In this document: positions 1 to 5,934 of the stretch, one piece after another
How positions within the stretch are numbered: position 1 is the first letter of the stretch
Layout: each line of letters opens with the position of its first letter
Assembly: GCA_020425835.1 (NCBI GenBank)
Contig: JAGQRC010000263.1
Span: 1 to 5,934, forward strand
Origin: Planctomycetota bacterium
Lineage (GTDB): Bacteria > Planctomycetota > UBA8108 > UBA1146 > JAJFFE01
DNA length: 5,934 nucleotides
Reading direction: 5' to 3'
Notes under the pieces: generated by a model
What the model was told of the DNA's origin: nothing
Seen by the model: only the letters and a program-made list of their open reading frames with translations
Databases searched by the model: none
Program-made: the position numbers and the translations under genes

Positions 1-51
1 GATGTCGCGCGCGCCCGTTTCATCCGTTGCTATCTCGCGTACGCGGGGTAG
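1..51 (+). CDS. Possible C-terminal tail of an upstream gene (partial)
   Basis: Reading from base 1 in frame 1 gives 16 sense codons (DVARARFIRCYLAYAG) and a TAG stop at 49-51. Most third positions are G or C, and the peptide looks like an ordinary protein C-terminus. The gap to the clpC start would then be 180 bases. An open stretch this short is expected by chance in GC-rich DNA, so the support is only composition and plausibility. No family can be recognised. The sequence upstream of this window would settle it. Confidence 0.22.
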   Translation, partial: DVARARFIRCYLAYAG

Positions 52-169
52 TGGGATTCCGCGCCGTCGACAGCAGTGGAATCGACGGGCGCACGTGAAG
101 TACCATGGGAACCACCGTTGGGCGGCGAACGCTCATCGGTGTTGCCGAGATCGCGGCTCGGGCCGCCAC

Positions 170-200
170 CCGGACCAAACCGCCGGATCCATGGGTCCGG
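170..200 (+). promoter_or_regulatory. Inverted repeat in the clpC leader
   Basis: CCGGACC at 170-176 is perfectly complementary to GGTCCGG at 194-200, with a 17-base loop. A second copy of the left arm with one extra base, CCGGATCC at 183-190, could pair with the same right arm around a 3-base loop. The two pairings exclude each other, and the structure ends 31 bases before the clpC ATG. The rest of 52-231 shows no convincing sigma-70 promoter, no CIRCE element (the HrcA site) and no CtsR-type heptad repeat. A 10-base palindrome CGCGTACGCG lies at 36-45. Any regulatory role is inference. Confidence 0.25.
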
Positions 201-231
201 TCGTCGAGTAGAACAGAGAGCGAAGCCGAAA

Positions 232-2709
232 ATGTTCGATCGCTTCACCGACCGCGCACGCAAGGTGATGGCCCTGGCCCGCAAGGAAGCCCAGCGATTC
301 CATCACGACTTCATCGGGACCGAGCACATCCTGCTCGGGCTCGTGCAGGAGGGGAGCGGAGTCGCGGCCAACGTCCTGAAGAACCTGGGCATCGACGGCA
401 ACAAGATCCGCGCCGAGATCGAGAAGCACGTCCAGTCCGGCCCCTCCATGGTGACGATGGGCCAGCTGCCCTTCACGCCGCGCGCCAAGAAGGTGCTCGA
501 GCTGTCCCAGGAAGAGGCCAACGAGCTCGGACACAACTACATCGGCACGGAGCACCTCCTGCTCGGGTTGATCCGCGAGAACGACGGCGTCGCCGCTCAA
601 GTGCTGATGGACCTCTCGGTGAAACTCGACGACGTCAAGACCGAGGTGATGGACCTGCTCGGCGCCGACATGCCCGGTCAGGAAGAGTCCAGCATTCCGG
701 CCGCCCAGCCGTCGGCCAAGGGGCGATCGAAGACACCCGCCCTCGACTCCTTCGGGCGCGACCTCACCGAGATGGCGCGCGAGGGCAAGCTCGATCCGGT
801 GATCGGGCGCGAAGAGGAGATCGAGCGGGTGATGCAAGTGCTCTCGCGGCGCACCAAGAACAACCCGGTGTTGCTCGGTGAGCCGGGGGTCGGGAAGAGC
901 GCGATCGTCGAGGGACTCGCGCAGGAGATCGTCAACGGGAGCGTTCCCGAGTTGCTGCGCAATCGCCGGATCGTCGTGCTCGACCTGGCGATGATGGTCG
1001 CCGGGACGAAGTACCGCGGTCAGTTCGAGGAGCGGATCAAGGCGGTCATGACGGAGGTCCGGCGCGTGAAGAACGTGGTCCTCTTCATCGACGAACTCCA
1101 CACGCTCGTCGGCGCCGGCGGCGCAGAGGGGGCGATCGACGCGTCCAACGTGCTGAAGCCGGCGTTGAGCCGAGGCGAGGTCCAGTGCATCGGCGCGACG
1201 ACGCTCGACGAGTTCCGAAAGCACATCGAGAAGGACGGGGCGCTCGAACGTCGTTTCCAGAGCGTGATCGTCAATCCGCCGAGCCGCGACGAGGCGATCG
1301 AGATCCTCAAAGGGCTGCGCGACAAGTACGAAGCACACCATCGCGTACGGATCACCGACGACGCACTGGTCGATGCGGTCGATCTCGCGGTTCGCTACAT
1401 CAGCGGCCGATTCCTGCCCGACAAGGCGATCGACGTGATCGACGAAGCGGGGTCGCGGGTGCGGCTGCGCAATTCGACACGGCCGCCCGATCTCAAGGAG
1501 CTGGAGTCCGACGTCGAGCGTCTGAACAAGGAGAAAGAAGCAGCGGTCGCCGAGCAGGACTTCGAGCGTGCCGCGAACCTCCGAGATCAAGCCGATCGCC
1601 TGAAGAAGAAGAAGGAAGACTTGCTCCGGGAGTGGAAGGACAACGCTCAGGAGAGCGGCGGCACCGTCGACGAAGAGGTCATTCGGGAGACCGTGTCGAA
1701 GATGACCGGCATCCCCCTGACGCGGATCGAGAGCGCCGAGGCGGAGCGACTGCTCCAGATGGAGAACGAGCTCCACAAGACGGTCATCTCCCAGGACATG
1801 GCCATCCGGAGCATCGCCAAGGCGGTCCGCCGATCGCGCTCGGGGCTCAAGGATCCCCGTCGCCCGGTCGGGAGCTTCGTGTTCCTCGGCCCGACCGGCG
1901 TCGGAAAGACGCTGTTGGCCAAGGCGCTCGCGAAGTTCATGTTCGGCGAGGAAGACGCGCTGATCCAGATCGACATGTCGGAGTACATGGAGAAGCACAA
2001 CGTCTCGCGTCTGGTCGGGGCTCCTCCGGGGTATGTCGGGTACGAGGAAGGTGGCCAGCTCACGGAGCGCATCCGCCGCCGGCCCTACTCGGTCGTGTTG
2101 CTCGATGAGATCGAGAAGGCGCACTCCGACGTCTTCAACATGCTCCTTCAAGTCATGGAGGAGGGTCACCTGACGGACTCGTTCGGCCGGAAGGTCGACT
2201 TCCGCAACGTGATCCTGATCCTGACCTCGAACATTGGCGCCGAGATCATCAAGAACCAGTCCTCGCTCGGGTTCCGGAAGGCCGAAGATCGTGACTTCGA
2301 CCAGATGAAGCGTGAGCTGATGCTCGAGGTGGAGCGTCACTTCCGACCCGAGTTCCTCAACCGGCTCGACGACGTGATCATCTTCAGCCCGCTCACGCGG
2401 GAGGATCTCACGCGGATCATCGACATCGAGCTCGAGCACATCCGGAAGCGCCTCAGCCAGAAGGGCATCGAGTTGGTGCTGCAGGAGGAGGCGAAGGAGT
2501 TCCTCATCGAGAAGGGCTACGACCCGAGCTTCGGGGCGCGTCCGTTGCGTCGCGCGTTGGAGCAGAGTGTCGAGGACCCACTCGCCGAGGACCTGTTGCG
2601 TGGCAAGTTCAAATCGGCCAACCAGATCGTGGTCGGGGTCCGGAACGGTGCCCTGACCTTCGACGTCGAGTCGCGGGACGAAGCGGTGACGGCGAAGCAG
2701 TCGCAGTAG
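232..2709 (+). CDS. clpC: ClpC-type AAA+ ATPase, unfoldase partner of ClpP
   Basis: A cytoplasmic hexameric unfoldase that feeds substrates to the ClpP peptidase; 825 aa, typical for ClpC. Domains in order: two Clp_N repeats with GTEH at residues 29-32 and 105-108; first AAA+ module with Walker A GEPGVGKS (216-223) and Walker B ending in D287-E288; a short middle region carrying a UVR motif (about 423-458); second AAA+ module with Walker A GPTGVGKT (553-560), Walker B VVLLDE (621-626) and a sensor-2 GAR (768-770). LGF at 679-681 sits where the ClpP-docking loop lies in Clp unfoldases. The UVR motif and the lack of a long coiled-coil middle domain separate it from ClpB. The frame is open 52 codons further upstream, but that stretch is low-complexity and arginine-rich. 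ATG 232 gives the canonical MFDRFTDRA start; its ribosome site is weak (GAGAG at 216-220). ctsR, mcsA and mcsB are not in the window. Confidence 0.97.
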   Translation: MFDRFTDRARKVMALARKEAQRFHHDFIGTEHILLGLVQEGSGVAANVLKNLGIDGNKIRAEIEKHVQSGPSMVTMGQLPFTPRAKKVLELSQEEANELGHNYIGTEHLLLGLIRENDGVAAQVLMDLSVKLDDVKTEVMDLLGADMPGQEESSIPAAQPSAKGRSKTPALDSFGRDLTEMAREGKLDPVIGREEEIERVMQVLSRRTKNNPVLLGEPGVGKSAIVEGLAQEIVNGSVPELLRNRRIVVLDLAMMVAGTKYRGQFEERIKAVMTEVRRVKNVVLFIDELHTLVGAGGAEGAIDASNVLKPALSRGEVQCIGATTLDEFRKHIEKDGALERRFQSVIVNPPSRDEAIEILKGLRDKYEAHHRVRITDDALVDAVDLAVRYISGRFLPDKAIDVIDEAGSRVRLRNSTRPPDLKELESDVERLNKEKEAAVAEQDFERAANLRDQADRLKKKKEDLLREWKDNAQESGGTVDEEVIRETVSKMTGIPLTRIESAEAERLLQMENELHKTVISQDMAIRSIAKAVRRSRSGLKDPRRPVGSFVFLGPTGVGKTLLAKALAKFMFGEEDALIQIDMSEYMEKHNVSRLVGAPPGYVGYEEGGQLTERIRRRPYSVVLLDEIEKAHSDVFNMLLQVMEEGHLTDSFGRKVDFRNVILILTSNIGAEIIKNQSSLGFRKAEDRDFDQMKRELMLEVERHFRPEFLNRLDDVIIFSPLTREDLTRIIDIELEHIRKRLSQKGIELVLQEEAKEFLIEKGYDPSFGARPLRRALEQSVEDPLAEDLLRGKFKSANQIVVGVRNGALTFDVESRDEAVTAKQSQ

Positions 2710-2737
2710 CGTCGCGGCGAGACGTCCCCGCAGCGAC

Positions 2738-2774
2738 ACAGGCCCGCTCGGCGATCGCCGGGCGGGCCTGTTTC
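2738..2774 (+). terminator. Rho-independent terminator of clpC
   Basis: A near-perfect hairpin begins 29 bases after the clpC stop. ACAGGCCCGC (2738-2747) pairs with GCGGGCCTGT (2762-2771); one T-G wobble (2748/2761) is followed by CGGC (2749-2752) with GCCG (2757-2760), closing on a GATC loop. The T run on the plus strand is short (TTT at 2771-2773, then CCGTTCC), so it is stem-driven. It lies between converging genes and could also stop minus-strand transcripts from the phosphoesterase gene, but the minus-strand flank has no T run, so its main direction is probably plus. Confidence 0.82.
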
Positions 2775-2793
2775 CGTTCCTGCGCGAAGCGTG

Positions 2794-3579
2794 CTACCCC
2801 GTCGCGATCGTGACGGGGGAGAAGCCGATCGCGTCGCAGGAGACGAGGTGGTACTCGACACCGTTCCGCTCGCCGAGATGGGTCGGGACTTCGGGCTTGA
2901 GCGAGTGGAGATGCCCGAACACGACGTGGTCCACCGGACAGCGTTCGATCCGATCCGTCACTTCCGTCGGCTCCAGGTCGAGTCCGATCGGAGGATAATG
3001 GACGAGGAGCACTCCCAGCCGATCCGCGCCGCGCTCACGGAGCTCGGTGAGCGACTCCAGGGCGCGGGTGAGCCGACCGAGCTCTCGTTGGTAGATCTGC
3101 TCGTCGCGCGCGACCTCCTCCTCGGTGCGGCGCAGCGTGGGGGGAGAGATCGAGGAGCCGGCCCCGTCCTTCCAATCGATGGCGTCGCGGTACTGCACTC
3201 CGGGAACGTCCCACAGTCGAGTGCCCGCGATGGCGACGTCGTCGATCGCGATCGCGTCGCCCCCGACCGCCGCGATGCTCTCCGGCAGCGCGGCCCGCAC
3301 CTTGGCCACCGTGGTCCACCAATAGTCGTGGTTGCCGCGGCAGATCACCTTGCGTCCGGGGAGGCGGGCGACGAACTCCAAGTCGGGGAGTGCCTGACTC
3401 ATGCGGAGAGCCCAGGAGATGTCTCCCGGAATCAGCACGAGGTCGCCCTCGGCGACCATCTGCCGCCAGGCGTCCTCGATCTTCCGCGGATGATCGATCC
3501 AGTGTTCCCCGAATCGATCCATGCCCTTGTCCGGGACACCGAACGACAGATGCAGGTCGGCGATGGCGTGGATCCTCAA
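2794..3579 (-). CDS. Calcineurin-like metallophosphoesterase
   Basis: A 261-aa cytoplasmic phosphohydrolase with no signal peptide or membrane segment. All five metal-binding motifs of the calcineurin-like fold are present in order: D8-x-H10, GD at 52-53 (in PGDISW), GNHD at 82-85 (followed by YWW), H194 in VHYPP, and GHLH at 222-225. The HW at 26-27, GDISW and GNHDYWW pattern fits a family of small predicted phosphohydrolases of unknown substrate. The motif is GNHD, not the GNRD typical of LpxH. A charged helical stretch at about 148-185 separates the two halves. The start is TTG at 3579-3577, whose last two bases overlap the folC TGA as TTGA. No ATG or GTG lies nearby in frame, and this start places the first beta strand (RIHAIADLH) right at the N-terminus. 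Translation is therefore probably coupled to folC. The frame is open for 89 more codons upstream, but that stretch is antisense-like filler overlapping folC. The substrate is unknown. Confidence 0.9.
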   Translation of the reverse strand: MRIHAIADLHLSFGVPDKGMDRFGEHWIDHPRKIEDAWRQMVAEGDLVLIPGDISWALRMSQALPDLEFVARLPGRKVICRGNHDYWWTTVAKVRAALPESIAAVGGDAIAIDDVAIAGTRLWDVPGVQYRDAIDWKDGAGSSISPPTLRRTEEEVARDEQIYQRELGRLTRALESLTELRERGADRLGVLLVHYPPIGLDLEPTEVTDRIERCPVDHVVFGHLHSLKPEVPTHLGERNGVEYHLVSCDAIGFSPVTIATG

Positions 3580-4916
3580 TCGACCGGCAACTCGTTCCAG
3601 CAGTTCCGCACCTGACCCGCCAAGTAGAACGAGCCGGTGACGCCCAATGCGCAGCCTTGCTTCGCGCGACGACGCAGCAGCGCGATCGCGGCGGGGACGT
3701 CCTCCTCGAGGACGACATCGCCGCCGTAGCGACGGAGCTGCTCGGCGATCGGACGCGGGTCGAGCCGACGTTTCGGCTCGGGGGTCGTGACGATCCAGTC
3801 GATCGACGCACCGTCGCTCTCGAAGATGGCCAGGGCCTGCTCCCATTCCTTGCCATCGAGGAAGCCGATCAACACCGCACCCTGACGCGCACCGCGCCAG
3901 CCGACGAAGCGCCGCTGGAAGTACGCCATCGACTTCGCGGTGTGTGCGCTGTCGAGAAGCAACGGCGGAGGGCCGGTCAGCTCCTCGAGTCGTCCCGCGA
4001 GACGGGTCGCCTGCACGGCGGTCTCGACTTCCTGCGCCGAGAACGCGGGAAAACCATCGAGCGCCTCGAGCGTTGCGAGGGCGACCGCGAGATTCCGATC
4101 CTGAGGCGCCTCGACGACGGTCGGGATCCGCAGGTCGATCGGCGCCGCGCAGATATCGGCGCCCTGTTTCCTCGCCTGGATCGCCGCCTCACGCCCCCAG
4201 GTCTCACCGATGTCCGCGATGATGAACGGACGGTGTCGTCGAGCGATGCGCGCCTTCTCCTTGGCGATGGACTCGAGGTCGGGGCCCAGTTCGTTGCGAT
4301 GCTCGAGGTCGACACTGGTCAAGACGCCGACCTGATGGGGGATCGCACTCGTCGAATCGAGCGGCCCCCCGAGTCCGACCTCGAGCAAGATGTGGGTCAC
4401 CTTCGCCTCGCGGAACAGGAACAGAGCGAGGCAAGTCCAGAGATCGAAGAAGGTCGGCATCAAGTCGGGCGACTTCGCCTCGATCTCGGCGATGGCCGAG
4501 TGGAGGTGGCCGAGGGCGGCGACGATGATCTCGTCCGGAACCTCTTCGCCGTCGATGCGGATCCGTTCGTTCAGCCGTTGCAGATGGGGGGACATGTAGC
4601 AGCCTGGGCGATGGCCTCGCAGCCGCAGGAGCGACTCCATCCAGAGGACCGTCGATCCCTTGCCCTTCGATCCGGCGACCTGGATCACGGGCGCTCCGAT
4701 GTCGAGCAAGCCGAGCCTCTCGAGGAGGTGGGCGGCACGCTGAGGTCCGAGATTCCGTCGGTCCTTCGGGAGGGACTTCTGCTGCTCGTAATTGGTGAAG
4801 CTCGCGAGGTAGCGGTTGAGCTCGTCGACATCGCGCGGCGGCTCCGTCGGAAGACGTCGGGCGTCACCCTTCGGGCTCCGCGTCTTCGCGGACGAGCTCG
4901 GTCGCTTCGATGGCAT
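3576..4916 (-). CDS. folC: Folylpolyglutamate synthase / dihydrofolate synthase family
   Basis: A Mur-ligase-fold enzyme that uses ATP to join glutamate to dihydropteroate and/or to extend the gamma-glutamyl tail of folates; cytoplasmic; 446 aa, near the usual length. After a basic, disordered first 28 residues, the FolC domain begins at about D31. Landmarks: P-loop GSKGKGST (82-89), the SPHLQRLNERI loop (109-119), the LLEVGLGG strand-turn (177-184), IAKEKARI (217-224) holding the lysine corresponding to the carbamylated one in known FolC structures, the D273-R274-N275 region, and the C-terminal domain entry AGRLEEL (307-313) with DSAHT (322-326). The C-terminal GSFYLAGQVR matches the family end. 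Several motifs differ from the textbook forms (see findings), so single or double activity is uncertain. ATG 4916 is preceded by a good ribosome site. It is first in an apparent two-gene operon with the phosphoesterase and is divergent from the C26 hydrolase gene. Confidence 0.9.
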   Translation of the reverse strand: MPSKRPSSSAKTRSPKGDARRLPTEPPRDVDELNRYLASFTNYEQQKSLPKDRRNLGPQRAAHLLERLGLLDIGAPVIQVAGSKGKGSTVLWMESLLRLRGHRPGCYMSPHLQRLNERIRIDGEEVPDEIIVAALGHLHSAIAEIEAKSPDLMPTFFDLWTCLALFLFREAKVTHILLEVGLGGPLDSTSAIPHQVGVLTSVDLEHRNELGPDLESIAKEKARIARRHRPFIIADIGETWGREAAIQARKQGADICAAPIDLRIPTVVEAPQDRNLAVALATLEALDGFPAFSAQEVETAVQATRLAGRLEELTGPPPLLLDSAHTAKSMAYFQRRFVGWRGARQGAVLIGFLDGKEWEQALAIFESDGASIDWIVTTPEPKRRLDPRPIAEQLRRYGGDVVLEEDVPAAIALLRRRAKQGCALGVTGSFYLAGQVRNCWNELPVD

Positions 4917-4920
4917 CGGT

Positions 4921-4930
4921 TCACCTTCCC
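4921..4930 (-). promoter_or_regulatory. Ribosome binding site of folC
   Basis: On the minus strand GGGAAGGTGA ends 4 bases before the folC ATG. It contains AAGGTGA, a good Shine-Dalgarno match at suitable spacing. It decides the start at 4916 against the longer open frame upstream, which runs across the divergent intergenic region and into the antisense of the C26 gene. Confidence 0.7.
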
Positions 4931-4982
4931 AATCGAGTCCGGGTGCGTACCATGCGGCGGAACGAGCGGGCCCGCGTTCTCG

Positions 4983-5035
4983 CCTCGACGAATTCGCGCT
5001 GACCGACGCCGGACTCGCCGGCGTCGAAGTCGAGG
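4983..5035. repeat. Nested inverted repeats in the divergent intergenic region
   Basis: An inner perfect 9-bp inverted repeat, CGACGCCGG at 5004-5012 and CCGGCGTCG at 5018-5026, is separated by 5 bases. Around it is an outer 7-bp repeat, CCTCGAC at 4983-4989 and GTCGAGG at 5029-5035. A palindrome CGAATTCG (4989-4996) lies between the left arms. The element sits between folC (start 4916, minus) and the C26 gene (start 5073, plus). It could be an operator acting on both genes or a folded 5' leader of the C26 transcript. I saw no convincing -10/-35 pair for either direction in 4917-5072. Confidence 0.5.
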
Positions 5036-5064
5036 TCGCGGCATTGTAGCGATCGAATGCACAC

Positions 5065-5069
5065 GGAGG
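5065..5069 (+). promoter_or_regulatory. Ribosome binding site of the C26 hydrolase gene
   Basis: GGAGG at 5065-5069 lies only 3 bases before the GTG at 5073, closer than the usual 5-9. It is nevertheless the only good Shine-Dalgarno near an in-frame start. No in-frame ATG, GTG or TTG lies close upstream, and the next in-frame candidate, a TTG at residue 18, would cut the first beta strand. Confidence 0.5.
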
Positions 5070-5072
5070 AAC

Positions 5073-5906
5073 GTGTCCGAAAGCGCTCACGGCGACCCCC
5101 AGGGTGATGCTCCCCGGATCGGCTTGAACTGCGACGTGATCGCCGCGCCCCAGGCCTCCGGCGCGACGACGCGCTACCGTGCGGCGATCTGGCTCGAGTA
5201 CGTCGACGCGCTCGCCGACCTCGGCGCGATCCCCATTCTGCTGCCACCGACGCCCGCCGTGCTGCCCGAGCTCGATCACCTCGACGGGTTGGTACTGATC
5301 GGGGGCGACGACTACCGCATCGGGAACCGCTCCGGCGAGCCCGCCGACTTCGAGCCCGTCGAGCCTCGGCGCGAGGAGTTCGACATCGCTCTGGCGAAGA
5401 GGGCGATCGCGCTCGATCTTCCCGTGCTCGCGATCTGCGGTGGATTCCAGTTGATCGTGCTCGCCGCGGGAGGCTCGATCATCGGCGATCTGCCGACCGA
5501 GTGGCACGCCGCGCCTGACCGGCCGCTCGACCAGCACCGTCGTCAGCTCCCGGAGGATCCCCTCGCTCGGCACTCGTTGGAGTGGCGGGGAGCCGTCGCC
5601 GGTGATTCGAGCCGTGGGTCGACCGACGGCGGCTCCGATCCGCGCTGGTCGGTCAACAGCCACCATCATCAAGCCGTCGGTCGTCTGCCCGACGGCTGGG
5701 TGGTCGTCGCCACCGCACCCGACGGAGTGATCGAGTGGGCGCGCGGGCCGGGGCGCTTCCAGATCGGAGTGCAGTGGCACCCGGAGCGGGAGGTCTGCGG
5801 GGCACTCGCCTCGTGCGATCCCGAACGAGGGGCCAGTGGCCACGTCTACGCAGAGTTCATGTCGGCCGCTCGGTCTCGGTCGCGAGAGCGACGGTCGCCG
5901 CGATGA
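5073..5906 (+). CDS. Peptidase C26 / PuuD-like gamma-glutamyl hydrolase
   Basis: A 277-aa class I glutamine-amidotransferase-fold hydrolase. Family members cleave gamma-glutamyl bonds, for example gamma-glutamyl-GABA (PuuD) or folate polyglutamates (eukaryotic GGH). Visible features: the first strand RIGLNCDV (15-22), a GGDD oxyanion-type turn (77-80), nucleophile elbow AICGGFQL with Cys122, the NSHHHQAV segment (195-202) typical of the PuuD branch, and GVQWHPE with catalytic His236 and Glu238. The catalytic triad is thus complete. The elbow reads CGGFQ rather than the common CRGxQ, and the segment between Gly138 and the HHHQ motif is divergent, with a loose GDSSRGSTDGGSD stretch. No signal peptide is seen, so it is probably cytoplasmic. 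The GTG start is chosen from GGAGG upstream and alignment of the first strand. The gene is divergent from folC and overlaps the next gene by four bases (ATGA). The substrate is not determined by sequence. Confidence 0.88.
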   Translation: MSESAHGDPQGDAPRIGLNCDVIAAPQASGATTRYRAAIWLEYVDALADLGAIPILLPPTPAVLPELDHLDGLVLIGGDDYRIGNRSGEPADFEPVEPRREEFDIALAKRAIALDLPVLAICGGFQLIVLAAGGSIIGDLPTEWHAAPDRPLDQHRRQLPEDPLARHSLEWRGAVAGDSSRGSTDGGSDPRWSVNSHHHQAVGRLPDGWVVVATAPDGVIEWARGPGRFQIGVQWHPEREVCGALASCDPERGASGHVYAEFMSAARSRSRERRSPR

Positions 5907-5934
5907 CCTCGATCTACATGGTGGCGGGAGAGGC
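5903..5934 (+). CDS. lpxB: Start of lipid-A-disaccharide synthase (partial, cut by window end)
   Basis: ATG 5903 overlaps the stop of the preceding gene in ATGA and opens MTSIYMVAGE, then GC of an incomplete codon (GCN, alanine). LpxB proteins begin with a strand followed by the motif (V/S)(A/V)GE.SGD, and E. coli LpxB carries LVAGEASGD near its start, so the fit in sequence and position is good. LpxB is a peripheral inner-membrane glycosyltransferase that makes the tetra-acylated disaccharide of lipid A. Only ten complete codons are visible, so the call rests on that motif and on the start position. An in-frame ATG at 5918 would shorten the first strand and is less likely. Confidence 0.55.
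   Translation, partial: MTSIYMVAGE

Noticed and set aside
2..211. A 69-codon plus-strand frame upstream of clpC
   Set aside because: Composition is random-looking and arginine-rich with no motif. It overlaps the leader region and has no visible ribosome site within the window.
76..231. 52-codon N-terminal extension of ClpC from an ATG at 76
   Set aside because: The peptide is proline/arginine-rich without homology. Family proteins start at the MFDRF-type sequence encoded from 232.
133..2739. A minus-strand open frame of 868 codons covering all of clpC
   Set aside because: It is the antisense shadow of clpC in GC-rich DNA. Its translation is rich in leucine, valine, arginine and histidine mirrored from Glu/Asp codons, with no recognisable domain, while the plus strand encodes every ClpC motif.
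2794..3579. The phosphoesterase as LpxH or LpxG, given the probable lpxB nearby
   Set aside because: LpxH has GNRD where this protein has GNHD. The GDISW/GNHDYWW pattern fits a family that, as I recall, also occurs in bacteria without LPS. LpxG is membrane-anchored, and no such segment is seen here. Lipid A function cannot be excluded but is not supported.
4925..4953. A possible plus-strand promoter with -10 TACCAT at 4948-4953
   Set aside because: The matching -35 position reads CTTCCC, which is not a sigma-70 element, and the start would be about 110 bases upstream of the gene. One weak hexamer is not enough.
3390..5072. A long plus-strand open frame running antisense to the phosphoesterase and folC genes and joined in frame to the C26 hydrolase
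   Set aside because: The minus strand there encodes two intact enzymes with full motif sets. The plus-strand translation is arginine-rich filler until the GTG at 5073, where C26 homology starts after a GGAGG.
5057..5107. A 16-codon upstream frame (MHTEERVRKRSRRPPG) overlapping the C26 start
   Set aside because: It has no ribosome site of its own, has a composition typical of off-frame GC-rich DNA, and is too short to support.
4917..5843. Upstream extension of the folC frame (about 309 codons) on the minus strand
   Set aside because: It is antisense to the C26 gene and the intergenic region, contains no domain, and the ATG at 4916 has a good ribosome site.

Overview
The window looks like ordinary chromosome from a high-GC (about 65%, from a few sampled lines), Gram-negative-type bacterium. 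The ClpC N-terminal domain resembles planctomycete ClpC as I remember it. The last 32 bases look like the start of lpxB, a lipid A gene, which implies an LPS-type outer membrane. The planctomycete assignment is an inference from memory, not a search result.

Layout. Bases 1-231 hold at most the last 16 codons of an upstream gene, then a leader with a small inverted repeat. Bases 232-2709 (+) encode a complete ClpC-type AAA+ unfoldase of 825 aa. A strong GC-rich hairpin terminator follows at about 2738-2774. Next is a minus-strand pair read from 4916 down to 2794: folC (folylpolyglutamate/dihydrofolate synthase, 446 aa) and a calcineurin-like metallophosphoesterase (261 aa). The second gene starts on a TTG that overlaps the folC stop codon in a TTGA. 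A 156-bp divergent intergenic region (4917-5072) contains nested inverted repeats. Bases 5073-5906 (+) encode a class I glutamine-amidotransferase-like peptidase C26 / PuuD-type gamma-glutamyl hydrolase (277 aa). Its stop overlaps, as ATGA, the start of a truncated gene whose first residues match the N-terminus of LpxB.

How the genes may work together. ClpC stands alone as a proteostasis gene with its own terminator. FolC adds gamma-linked glutamates to folates, and the divergent C26-type enzyme belongs to a family that cleaves gamma-glutamyl bonds, so the shared intergenic region may separate opposing activities. The phosphoesterase is probably translated by coupling to folC; its substrate is unknown. 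The C26 gene is probably co-translated with lpxB.

I found no mobile element, CRISPR array, tRNA, rRNA or defence locus, and nothing that is clearly an undescribed system. The most useful leads are the folC-phosphoesterase coupling, the folC/C26 divergent pair, altered FolC motifs, the structured divergent intergenic region, and marked over-representation of GATC.
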